From an uncultured Lachnospiraceae bacterium (GTDB lineage: Bacteria; Bacillota; Clostridia; Lachnospirales; Lachnospiraceae), in NCBI GenBank assembly GCA_947178115.1, contig CAMWXF010000002.1:1-21243 (forward strand): a stretch of 21,243 bases of DNA, in the 5' to 3' direction. The notes beneath the pieces were generated by a model. It saw only the letters and a list, made by a program, of their open reading frames with translations. It searched no databases and was not told where the DNA came from. A program made the translations under genes and the position numbers. Positions 7,698-15,186 of the stretch are shown here, piece by piece; the first letter of the stretch is position 1, and every line of letters starts with the position of its first letter.

Positions 7698-8846
7698 CTA
7701 TTTTCTGTTTGTTGTTTTCTGTTTCCGGTTTACCGTCACCTTATGAATAAACTGATCGTACCGTTCCATATAGTACCCGATATTGCTCCTGAACTCCCTG
7801 TTCTCCTGCTTCACATGTGAACATTCCTGAATCACTGCCGCCAGCGACTCTTCACTTCCGGGCTCATAGAAATGTATTTTCTCCCTCAGCTCTTCTCCCG
7901 ACTGCATCCGTTCTATATCTGTCTCGTGTCCGGGAATGATGACTCCCGCCCCGGCAAAAAGCCCTTCATAAATCGTTCTTCCGATACAAAACTGCGGTTC
8001 TCCGCGTATGATGTAATCGCTGACACGATAAATGCTTCCTGTGTTCTTCATCTCTCCGCAAAAAATGACACGTCCGTCATCTTTCGCCATTTTCCCGCAC
8101 TCGCGTCCATACGCATGGTCATTATTACCTACAATCAAAAGTTTGCTGTTCGGATTGGCATGTCTCATAAAGGATCGGATCACAAATTTCGAACCCTTAT
8201 TGTCACCGACCTGTCCCAGCATTGCGAAGACCGTGTCAGTCTGCGCCACACCGCATTTCTTCCGACTGTCTTCGTAATCAGCATCCGCAACCCACCTCAT
8301 ATCAAACGGATTGTTCAGCACCATTGCACGTTTATTACTCACAACCGCTTCAATGGGTATTCTTGTCGCCTCATCTATATAGATGATCCCCGCAGCCCGC
8401 TCCAGAGCCTTGGTAAACTGTCTGATCCTGCGATACTGTGGATTAATGATCTCTCTGGCATGAACCACATACCTGGCATTTTCGTCTATCACCGGAAACA
8501 GAACCAGAGAGTTCAGATGCACATAGTCATACCCACCCTGCCTGATTATTCTTGTCCTTTTCCTCTTACCGAAAAAAGCCATGATGTTATTGACAACATG
8601 GGAACATTCACTGAAAAGGCTTACCTTATCATAATACTGGCAACGGTATCTGGGCATCCATACCGTATATATATTCTTTAAATGCTGCCCCAGAAGCTGC
8701 CGCAGTTCTTCTTCATCGATCTTCCGGGTAAAACTCTTACAGATCAACAAGTCATAATCATACCCCAGATTCTGGAGAACGCCCGCAATGCTCCGATTAG
8801 CGCCATATATGAAAATACCTTCATGCAATACGAACAACGCTTTCAT
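7698..8846 (-). CDS. Glycosyltransferase, GT4-like (GT-B fold)
   Basis: 382 residues, no signal peptide or clear membrane segment. The N-terminus (ALFVLHEGIFIYGANRSI) matches the glycine/small-residue acceptor loop of GT4 enzymes. The C-terminal half has a donor-domain opening (VFAMLGQVGDNKG), the strand KLLIVGNND, and a late GRTIYEGLFAGAGVIIPG segment where the nucleotide-binding glutamate of GT4 enzymes usually lies. Donor and acceptor cannot be read from sequence; position before the wbp trio suggests it may use the diacetamido-uronic acid donor (inference). The ribosome site GGAGG is six bases from ATG 8846, and a good promoter lies just upstream. The last ten residues end in a short repeat (NRK..NRK) caused by a tandem DNA duplication at 7701-7724. 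Confidence 0.82.
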   Translation of the reverse strand: MKALFVLHEGIFIYGANRSIAGVLQNLGYDYDLLICKSFTRKIDEEELRQLLGQHLKNIYTVWMPRYRCQYYDKVSLFSECSHVVNNIMAFFGKRKRTRIIRQGGYDYVHLNSLVLFPVIDENARYVVHAREIINPQYRRIRQFTKALERAAGIIYIDEATRIPIEAVVSNKRAMVLNNPFDMRWVADADYEDSRKKCGVAQTDTVFAMLGQVGDNKGSKFVIRSFMRHANPNSKLLIVGNNDHAYGRECGKMAKDDGRVIFCGEMKNTGSIYRVSDYIIRGEPQFCIGRTIYEGLFAGAGVIIPGHETDIERMQSGEELREKIHFYEPGSEESLAAVIQECSHVKQENREFRSNIGYYMERYDQFIHKVTVNRKQKTTNRK

Positions 8847-8872
8847 CTCATTCCTCCGAATCTGCGTATCTT

Positions 8873-8901
8873 ATTATATAGCATTCCCCCGACATCTGCA
8901 A
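8873..8901 (-). promoter_or_regulatory. Sigma-A-like promoter for GT4/wbp/ptmE/legB module
   Basis: Read on the minus strand: -35 TTGCAG (8901-8896), a 17-base spacer, and a perfect -10 TATAAT (8878-8873), with TGC three bases further upstream of TATATA. The expected start of transcription near 8866 leaves a short leader of about 20 bases containing the GGAGG of the GT4 gene. It lies in the 102-base gap after asnB. The -35 is only a half match, so strength is uncertain. Confidence 0.6.
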
Positions 8902-8918
8902 GCTAAGCCGCCCACACT

Positions 8919-8945
8919 GTTACCGGCATGGTTACCAATCGTAAC
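8919..8945. repeat. GTTACC half-site cluster just upstream of promoter (possible operator)
   Basis: On the plus strand GTTACC occurs at 8919-8924 and again at 8931-8936, 12 bases apart. GTTAC at 8931-8935 and GTAAC at 8941-8945 form an inverted repeat around a 5-base centre. The cluster sits about 18 bases upstream of the -35 at 8896-8901, a usual place for an activator site. No T-run follows on the minus strand, so it does not look like an intrinsic terminator. Chance occurrence is possible. Confidence 0.3.
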
Positions 8946-8948
8946 ATC

Positions 8949-10832
8949 TCAATCATCAAACTTTACACGGAAGACATCAACCCAGTGACCTGCGCAGATG
9001 ATTCTCCACGGAAGATAATTTCCTCTCTTAATCTCCCCCTTATTATCATCAAACCATTTGATGACTCTTCCGGCATCAATCATATCCTTCAGCTGCTCAC
9101 ATGCCCTGCAGAGCTGTTCTCTGAACTGATCAAAATTTTCATTGATCCATTTTTCCTCCGGTGTGACAAACCCCAGCTTACTGACCCTGTTTTTAATCTT
9201 ATCCGGCAGGATTCCGTCTAAGCCATCCCGCATAACCGACTTGGTCATCCCCTTACGGATCTTATAATGGACGGGCATGGAATAAATGCACTGTGCCAGA
9301 CGGTAGTCCAGAAAGGGAACTCTGGATTCTATGGAATGCGCCATGGAATTCCGGTCTTCGTAATGTAACAGCGAGGACATGCTGTATTTCATATGATCCA
9401 ATGAATATTCCCGTGGACTGCTGACCTGATAGATTTCCCTGCCCTTGACCGCCTGCTCGATCAACTGCTCCGAGAAGGGCAGTCCCGAATATCCGTATCC
9501 CAGCTTCCGTTTGAGATACATTTTCAATCTGTTCGGCATAAATGCTGACACCAAGGCATTCAGGATCACATCCTTCGCCGCTACATAAGTTTCCGAAACA
9601 CGACGGTTCTTGCAATAATAATAGAGCTCCCGTCCGAACTTAATTAGACGGAATCTTCTCAGGTAATACGCAAAGATCACGCTGTAGAACCCTGTATATC
9701 CCGCAAGCTGTTCGTCCGCGCCCTGTCCGTCCAACATCACCGTAAGATTATTCTCTTTGGCGCTTTTAAAAACATGCCACTGCGCAAAAATCGAAGTAGA
9801 ACTAAAAGGTTCATCCATATGCCAGATGATCTCGTCCAGGTTCTCGAACAAATCCTGCTCTGACGCAAAAATCTTATGCGGTGTGACCTGCGTATGCCGC
9901 ACCACCTCATCTATATACTCCTGCTCATCATATGCTTTATCCTCAAAGCAGGAAGACACTGTATGCTGCTCCACTTTTTTGCTGGATCTGCCTATGATAG
10001 AATCGGCCATACACACAATAGCAGAACTGTCCAGTCCTCCCGACAAGCAATAACCCACCGGCACATCTGCCCGCAGTCTGAGCGCAACGGACCTCTCAAA
10101 CAACCGTCTGAAATCGTCGCATGCCGCCCGATAGCTCTTCCTGTCTGCTCTCGTCCGGCTAAGATCATAATACTGCTCCAAAGTACACGCGCCGGTCGCG
10201 ACATGAAGCGTTAGATTATATCCGCCTCTTAACTGCTTCACATCCCTGAATAAAGTTTCATCCGTATAATCAAGATCCCCCAGAATCAAATATTCCAAAA
10301 GCCTCTGCCGGTTAGCATATACATCCCCCTGCTTCATTAATAAAATCTGCTTGATTTCCGAGGCAAAGATAAAATCCTGCCCCGAATGACAATAGTAGAA
10401 CGGCTTTACACCGAATCGGTCTCTGGAGCAGAAGATCATCTGCTGCTGCCTGTCGTAAATGGCAAATGCCCACATACCGTTCAGATGTTTCACACATTCT
10501 TTGCCATAACAGTCATACATCGCAATGAGTACTTCCGTATCCGTCTTCGTCGCAAATTCATACCCCTTATGCCGCAGCTGTTCTCTCAGTTCACGGAAAT
10601 TATAGATTTCCCCATTGTATACCATAATGTATCTGTCTTTATAGGAAAACGGCTGGTGTCCTTCTCTGCTTAAGTCAATAATCGCAAGCCGCCTATGCCC
10701 TAAAGCAATGTTATCCTCATAGTACGCGCCCCTGTCATCCGGCCCACGGTACGCAATGATATCAATCATCTGCTCAAATTTTTCTTTATCAACTTCATTG
10801 TTTTTACGAAACATCCCACAGATTCCGCACAT
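8949..10832 (-). CDS. asnB: AsnB-type glutamine-dependent amidotransferase (asparagine synthase family)
   Basis: 627 residues from ATG 10832. I chose this start because the N-terminal nucleophile Cys2 of class II glutamine amidotransferases must follow the Met (MCGICG); a TTG at 10844 would mask it. The glutaminase domain covers about 1-215 (YRGPDDRG, GHRRLAIID, YNGEIYNF) and the synthase domain follows with the ATP-pyrophosphatase loop SGGLDS at 264-269. Both sites look intact. In glycan loci such enzymes (for example Pseudomonas WbpS, Bordetella WbmI) are thought to turn a uronic acid carboxyl into an amide. With the WbpB/D/E-like trio next door, amidation of the diacetamido-uronic acid is the likely job here (inference). 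Housekeeping asparagine synthesis is the alternative. The gene follows the preceding transferase after 27 bases. Confidence 0.87.
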   Translation of the reverse strand: MCGICGMFRKNNEVDKEKFEQMIDIIAYRGPDDRGAYYEDNIALGHRRLAIIDLSREGHQPFSYKDRYIMVYNGEIYNFRELREQLRHKGYEFATKTDTEVLIAMYDCYGKECVKHLNGMWAFAIYDRQQQMIFCSRDRFGVKPFYYCHSGQDFIFASEIKQILLMKQGDVYANRQRLLEYLILGDLDYTDETLFRDVKQLRGGYNLTLHVATGACTLEQYYDLSRTRADRKSYRAACDDFRRLFERSVALRLRADVPVGYCLSGGLDSSAIVCMADSIIGRSSKKVEQHTVSSCFEDKAYDEQEYIDEVVRHTQVTPHKIFASEQDLFENLDEIIWHMDEPFSSTSIFAQWHVFKSAKENNLTVMLDGQGADEQLAGYTGFYSVIFAYYLRRFRLIKFGRELYYYCKNRRVSETYVAAKDVILNALVSAFMPNRLKMYLKRKLGYGYSGLPFSEQLIEQAVKGREIYQVSSPREYSLDHMKYSMSSLLHYEDRNSMAHSIESRVPFLDYRLAQCIYSMPVHYKIRKGMTKSVMRDGLDGILPDKIKNRVSKLGFVTPEEKWINENFDQFREQLCRACEQLKDMIDAGRVIKWFDDNKGEIKRGNYLPWRIICAGHWVDVFRVKFDD

Positions 10833-10859
10833 ACTCTTATCCAATCACCATTTCCTGCC

Positions 10860-12311
10860 CTATTTAGACACATATCCTGCAATAAACGCCCGATATCGTC
10901 TCTCACTGTCACGGGCAAAGATATCCTCCGGTTTCGTCTCCGCTGGCGTGTTTATATGATCCGACTGCAGAACCGAAAGCAGCTCTTCTTTATCCGCAAA
11001 CCACCTGCCTATTGCGCGATGCATGTTTCTGCTGTATTCCGTATCCCAGATCATCACTTGCTTTCCCAGCGCTGCCGCTTCATATAATGCGGTAGAATCA
11101 TCGCCGATCACGATCGCGGCGCGATCAAAAAAGTTGTTTATATTCTCTTTAATATATACGCTTATACGATCGTTCTCCATCGTTTTGAAGGCTTCATATT
11201 GTTTTGTCTTCGTCGGATGAACCTTGATAAGCAGTCTTCTGTCAGGCAGCTTATCATAGAGATACCTGACCAGCTCCATATACGTCTCTAAAACCGACGG
11301 GAGAATAAGAATGTTCTTGTCCTGTGTCTCATTTCCGACACTATTGTCACTTTTGCGCGTCTTATCAAAATTTCTGCTAAAATTAGCACTACCCAAGACT
11401 TCCGTGTGCACGGGAAGTCTGATCGTCTTCTCCCAGAAATGTCCGAATGTCAGGAAATGATCCGGCAGATAGCTGCGATACTCTTCACTGTCGCAGACCA
11501 CTCGGGAATAATTGTATGCAAAATGCTCGCTGCTGATCAATCCATGCTGTATCTCTGCCGACGGAATTCCCATATCCCGTAAAACCTTGATCTTACATGC
11601 CATATGGCTTCCGTCACACGCCTGCGCTACGAACACAAGCTTGGGCGAAATACGCCTAAAGACTTTATGGTAGTACTCATAAATCAATTTCATATTCTTG
11701 GCATACCGCTCTAGTTCTATGCGAATGATACGCCAGTGAGATTCCTGTAATGCAAACGGAAAATCCCGCTTCAGATAATCAATCATCTGCTCGATGGTAT
11801 TCTTATCCTTCTCGTTCAGGGAGGCAATTTTTTCGTGAAACGCACAAATGATCTCGATCGAATCCGCTTCGTATGTCTTGTACTTCTTGGGGTAAAAGTG
11901 ACGAAACAGAGGTGCGCTCTCTATAATGGCTGTGCTGTCATGAAGTGCCACGAAATCATCATAGATCCGGTTATAATAAACATCATTCTCATCTTTCACA
12001 TTGCCGACCACATGATATAAATACAAAATATCCGTCTGTTTGCAGGCAAACAGCGGATTCTTACTGATCTTAAAAAATTGCAGCCACTTATAGCCAAAAA
12101 GCCTGCCCTTTTTCAGATTTTGTGCACTGGTGTCAATAAATCCGGCATTTTCTCCGAAAAGAATCTTATAAATACAGTTCCACACCACATTCCTGATAAA
12201 CGGCCACACTAACATGTTCCGGTATTGATAGTGAAAAGATAATACTTTTCCACTGTTCTCAAAGTCCAGAAATTTTTCGTAATTTTCGCTGATAGTAGCA
12301 TGCATCGCCAA
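10860..12311 (-). CDS. Unrecognised GT-B-like protein, candidate nonulosonate transferase
   Basis: 483 residues; I do not recognise the family with certainty. No signal peptide or clear membrane span is seen. The second half has GT-B-like features: VAQACDG at about 228-234, EIQHG at 253-257, a strand then KVHP at 363-366, and GDDSTALYEAAALG at 403-416. The HP and S/T motifs resemble those of bacterial GT-B sialyl- and polysialyltransferases and of CDP-glycerol transferases. Since the gene follows the CMP-sugar synthetase, a transferase using CMP-legionaminic acid is plausible, but this is inference. The chosen start is TTG 12311, with GAGGG at good spacing; ATG 12305 two codons later is nearly as good. 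A near-consensus promoter overlaps the end of legF just upstream. The DNA looks more AT-rich than its neighbours by eye. Confidence 0.8.
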   Translation of the reverse strand: MAMHATISENYEKFLDFENSGKVLSFHYQYRNMLVWPFIRNVVWNCIYKILFGENAGFIDTSAQNLKKGRLFGYKWLQFFKISKNPLFACKQTDILYLYHVVGNVKDENDVYYNRIYDDFVALHDSTAIIESAPLFRHFYPKKYKTYEADSIEIICAFHEKIASLNEKDKNTIEQMIDYLKRDFPFALQESHWRIIRIELERYAKNMKLIYEYYHKVFRRISPKLVFVAQACDGSHMACKIKVLRDMGIPSAEIQHGLISSEHFAYNYSRVVCDSEEYRSYLPDHFLTFGHFWEKTIRLPVHTEVLGSANFSRNFDKTRKSDNSVGNETQDKNILILPSVLETYMELVRYLYDKLPDRRLLIKVHPTKTKQYEAFKTMENDRISVYIKENINNFFDRAAIVIGDDSTALYEAAALGKQVMIWDTEYSRNMHRAIGRWFADKEELLSVLQSDHINTPAETKPEDIFARDSERRYRAFIAGYVSK

Positions 12312-12359
12312 TATGCCCTCATTTTCTCATAAACATCCGTGTCCGTAAATATTCGTAAA

Positions 12360-12388
12360 ATTATAGCATATTGCCGCCGTATTGTCCA
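12360..12388 (-). promoter_or_regulatory. Near-consensus sigma-A promoter overlapping the 3' end of legF
   Basis: Read on the minus strand: -35 TGGACA (12388-12383, five of six consensus bases), a 17-base spacer ending in TGC (extended -10), and a perfect -10 TATAAT (12365-12360). The legF stop codon TAA lies inside the -10. Transcription would start near 12353, giving a leader of about 40 bases before the 483-residue transferase gene. It is the best promoter match I found in the window. Confidence 0.68.
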
Positions 12389-13170
12389 CCCGGCGCGGAA
12401 GCCGCCGCTTCTATCTCCCCATATGCAGGATACTTCTGATAGAAATATTTCGCAAGCACTTCCATCAGCTCGAAATCTTCCTCACTGTCAATATCCAATA
12501 CGCCCGTATCCTTCATCTGCCAGACTGTCTCTCTCCGCGGCAGAACATGATCCGCCAGCGTATATGCTCTCCGATAAGCATAGATCGAAGCGTTCATGTC
12601 ATAACATAACGGGCACTGCTGCCGTGTCGTGAACCCTGTCTGGGTCACGGTATGATAATATCCGTCTTCCCCCTTCGCCACCATATTGAAATAGGGCGAT
12701 CTGCGGGAAGAAGTCACACTGTACGCGATATCAGCGCCCTCATCCTGATTCAGTGCTTCCAACGTTCCTTTGATATCATCCACTGTGCGCAGCGGAGATG
12801 TCAGATCCAAGTCGATCACAACATCAAATATCCTATTTTTTTCTGCCTCACTCTTTATCAACGTATCCCGGATGACATCCTTCTTTGATACCACGTCTCC
12901 TGCAAGTTCCTCAATCCGCGGAACATAGAGATACTCCGTTCGAAGCCCGTCCAACTGCTGCCGCAGCAACTCGCTGTCCGTATTGACTGCAAGCGCCATG
13001 CTCCCGTACTCTGTCTGAAAACGCTGCCTGAATAGTTCATATGCTGCCACAGTATATGCTGCAAGCGGCCTTTCGCAAAATATTTTTGTATTCTTTCCCT
13101 TCACACCCTTTGAACCAGCTCTGGCACAAATGGTAAATAAAATGTTGCTCTCTTTGTTCAACCAATTCAC
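12361..13170 (-). CDS. legF: LegF/NeuA-type CMP-sugar synthetase (cytidylyltransferase)
   Basis: 269 residues. The CTP-binding motif CARAGSKGVKGKN is at 15-27, the signature of acylneuraminate/legionaminate cytidylyltransferases; conserved DLTSPLR and a late DIDSEEDFELME follow. The enzyme activates a nine-carbon acidic sugar with CTP, releasing pyrophosphate, and is the last soluble step before transfer. Legionaminic acid is the expected substrate because ptmE, legB, legG and legI-like genes are present, but a sialic acid cannot be ruled out from sequence. The start codon is GTG 13170, with AGGA five bases upstream. A short Gly/Ala-rich tail (about 12 residues) ends the protein; its DNA also carries the -35 and -10 of the next promoter, which may explain it. 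The gene follows the second Gfo/Idh gene after 38 bases. Confidence 0.9.
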   Translation of the reverse strand: MNWLNKESNILFTICARAGSKGVKGKNTKIFCERPLAAYTVAAYELFRQRFQTEYGSMALAVNTDSELLRQQLDGLRTEYLYVPRIEELAGDVVSKKDVIRDTLIKSEAEKNRIFDVVIDLDLTSPLRTVDDIKGTLEALNQDEGADIAYSVTSSRRSPYFNMVAKGEDGYYHTVTQTGFTTRQQCPLCYDMNASIYAYRRAYTLADHVLPRRETVWQMKDTGVLDIDSEEDFELMEVLAKYFYQKYPAYGEIEAAASAPGGQYGGNML

Positions 13171-13208
13171 CCGCTTCCTGTCTGTAGTCTTCTCCTGCCT
13201 GATCGCTC

Positions 13209-14150
13209 TTATACCTTGCCCTGCGCCAGACCTAACGTCCTCATCGCTTCCACGATATCATTATCGTTATTGCATTTGCCGTTGATAATATCAAAAAAAT
13301 GCGCGATCTCTTTCCCCTGATATTCATCCCTGTCTTCGCACACTATGATATCTTCGCCCGATTTCCCAAAATGAATTCTGCCGTTTCGCAGATCCACTGT
13401 AATTGTCTCCGACGGAAGATAAATCTCCAAATTGCGCTTCTCTTCCCTGCCGAAATAATCCAAATGCAGTTCATAGATTCTGTCTTTAGAATATCCCATA
13501 TATACGGCAATATCTTCGCTGTCCGTCTCCAGCCCGGAAATTTTCCTCTGTATGCTTTCCACCTTATCCGGTCTGCCGAACAGCCATACCAGATAATCCC
13601 ATTCATGAATCAGATCAATCGCCACACCGCCGCCCATCGCCTTGTGAGCGCTATATGTTTTCCTGTAGTCGACACCCGGCCGCCAGTCCGGAAGATAAGT
13701 TGAACAAATTGCTCTCACAGAATAAGCCGTATCACATTCAATATGCTCCTTCACATACTGAAGCGTCTTCGTGTACCGTAAAGGACATGCCACGTAACAG
13801 ATCAAGCCATCGGGAAGACCGGAAAAATCGCATTCGACATCAGCAACCACCGGTTTCTCAATAAACATACTCCTCGTACAATTCTGATACTTCATAATGC
13901 TTTCTCTGTGCATGGCGGTCGGATTAGTGATAAATATAATGTCGTAATCCCGCGGGATCTCATCATCATAAGAATACTGCGCTCTGACATACTGTGCCGA
14001 TTCCCCGTCAAGCGCAGCTCCCGCTCTGCTCCGGATCGCATCGATCCTAAAATCACATCCCTGTTCCTGCAGATACCGCACCGTATTATGCAGATGGCGC
14101 TTTCCGATGGAACCGAGACCGCAGAAAGCTATCTTATAGTTTCCGTTCAT
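13209..14150 (-). CDS. Gfo/Idh/MocA family oxidoreductase with canonical active site
   Basis: 313 residues. The Rossmann motif GLGSIGKRH is at 11-19, the EKP with the family's catalytic Lys at 98-100, and the expected catalytic His is H182 in AIDLIHEWDYL, so the enzyme should be active as an NAD(P)-dependent dehydrogenase or reductase. It shares a YLPDWxPxxxY block (near 152-162) with the upstream paralogue, suggesting related or shared substrates. Placement between LegG and LegF genes ties it to nonulosonate metabolism; Gfo/Idh genes are known companions of Campylobacter and clostridial legionaminic clusters, but I cannot name the reaction. ATG 14150 has GAGGAG six bases upstream, formed by the end of the previous gene, with a 3-base gap. 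Confidence 0.8.
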   Translation of the reverse strand: MNGNYKIAFCGLGSIGKRHLHNTVRYLQEQGCDFRIDAIRSRAGAALDGESAQYVRAQYSYDDEIPRDYDIIFITNPTAMHRESIMKYQNCTRSMFIEKPVVADVECDFSGLPDGLICYVACPLRYTKTLQYVKEHIECDTAYSVRAICSTYLPDWRPGVDYRKTYSAHKAMGGGVAIDLIHEWDYLVWLFGRPDKVESIQRKISGLETDSEDIAVYMGYSKDRIYELHLDYFGREEKRNLEIYLPSETITVDLRNGRIHFGKSGEDIIVCEDRDEYQGKEIAHFFDIINGKCNNDNDIVEAMRTLGLAQGKV

Positions 14151-14153
14151 ATG

Positions 14154-15128
14154 CTACTCCTCGATCCTGTCAATCAGGGCCAGCGTTTCCTTATCCTTTT
14201 CAAAACCATATACGGGAACCGCTCCGTCTTTCACCTGTGCAAAAAATGCTTCTATCTCATGAAGATAACTGTTCTCTATGATAAAACGGTCATATCCGTC
14301 CCTGTGATCAACCCTGTCATACAGATTGACTGTAACTTCTACTTTATGCTCATAGTCATAATACCGCAGGCTCTCCGGTGTCCCGTTCCATGCCAGATAC
14401 ATATCTTCCGAGAACACCTCCAGATTCCTTACCGCTTTTCTCGACACCACATCTACTGCAAGCGAACCGCGAACGCCATTCTCATGCTCCAATGTCACGA
14501 GGTAACTGTCCGGATAATTGATCTGCAGCCCGGTAGCTCTTGCCTTAACCACATGAATCCGCTGCACATCCCCGAATGTGTGAAGCAGCCATGGCAGCTC
14601 AATGGCAAATAATTCCCTACACCCGTTCGTACGCCGGTCACCCACGAAATAATCCTTGTAATTTTCCCACGGATGCCAATCCGGCAGATATTGCCCGATA
14701 TGATAAAGATAACTGACAGGGTTGCTGCTCTTGCGGACCATTCGGTCAATGTATCCAATCTCCTCCCGATACAGAAATGTAGACGACAAGAAAAGTGCTT
14801 TTCCGCGTTCTGCTGCCAGTTTCATATTCTCATCATAGCCGTCGGAGACCAGATTGATCTCCGTAAACACATGCATATTCAGACTCAGACAGGTATGGAT
14901 CAAGCCGCTGTGAGATAAGGGTGAAGTACATATAAATGCGCAGTCATACTCATCCTCCCGCACACACTCTATGCTGTCCAATGTTTCTATGCCATATTCC
15001 TTCTCCGTCTGCTCCCTTCGCTCCCCGGAAGTGTCAATTCCGCATATTCTGATCGCCTCATCATACTGCCCGATTAAACGAATCCTTCTCTTTCCCATGG
15101 AGCCGAGACCGATCACAATCACTTTCAT
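14154..15128 (-). CDS. Gfo/Idh/MocA-like protein with altered active site
   Basis: 324 residues, full length with no frameshift. The dinucleotide-binding GLGSMGKRR is present at 7-15. Where active family members have EKP, this protein has TEINLV (E90, I91, N92), so the catalytic Lys is gone; where the neighbour has its catalytic His, this one has E177 (FAIELPW). It keeps a YLPDWxPxxxYxxYF block (near 147-161) in common with the neighbouring paralogue. It may be a distinct subfamily with different chemistry, a binding partner of the next enzyme, or a decayed copy; intact length argues against decay. AAGGAG precedes ATG 15128, and the gene begins 58 bases after legG. Exact role unknown. Confidence 0.78.
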   Translation of the reverse strand: MKVIVIGLGSMGKRRIRLIGQYDEAIRICGIDTSGERREQTEKEYGIETLDSIECVREDEYDCAFICTSPLSHSGLIHTCLSLNMHVFTEINLVSDGYDENMKLAAERGKALFLSSTFLYREEIGYIDRMVRKSSNPVSYLYHIGQYLPDWHPWENYKDYFVGDRRTNGCRELFAIELPWLLHTFGDVQRIHVVKARATGLQINYPDSYLVTLEHENGVRGSLAVDVVSRKAVRNLEVFSEDMYLAWNGTPESLRYYDYEHKVEVTVNLYDRVDHRDGYDRFIIENSYLHEIEAFFAQVKDGAVPVYGFEKDKETLALIDRIEE

Positions 15129-15186
15129 AATTTGTGCTCCTTCTCTTCTACAACACTATCCCCGCCGTTTACACGTTATTTCCCAA

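Noticed and set aside
7872..8681. Plus-strand open frame of 269 codons opposite the GT4 gene
   Set aside because: Antisense to a gene with good domain and start evidence; no recognisable motifs.
8919..8945. Terminator after asnB formed by the GTTAC/GTAAC inverted repeat
   Set aside because: Stem is only 5 bases and no T-run follows on the transcribed strand; operator-like use is more plausible.
13908..14612. Plus-strand open frame of 234 codons spanning the two Gfo/Idh genes
   Set aside because: Antisense across a 3-base gene junction whose minus-strand genes are clearly real; no ribosome site or motifs.
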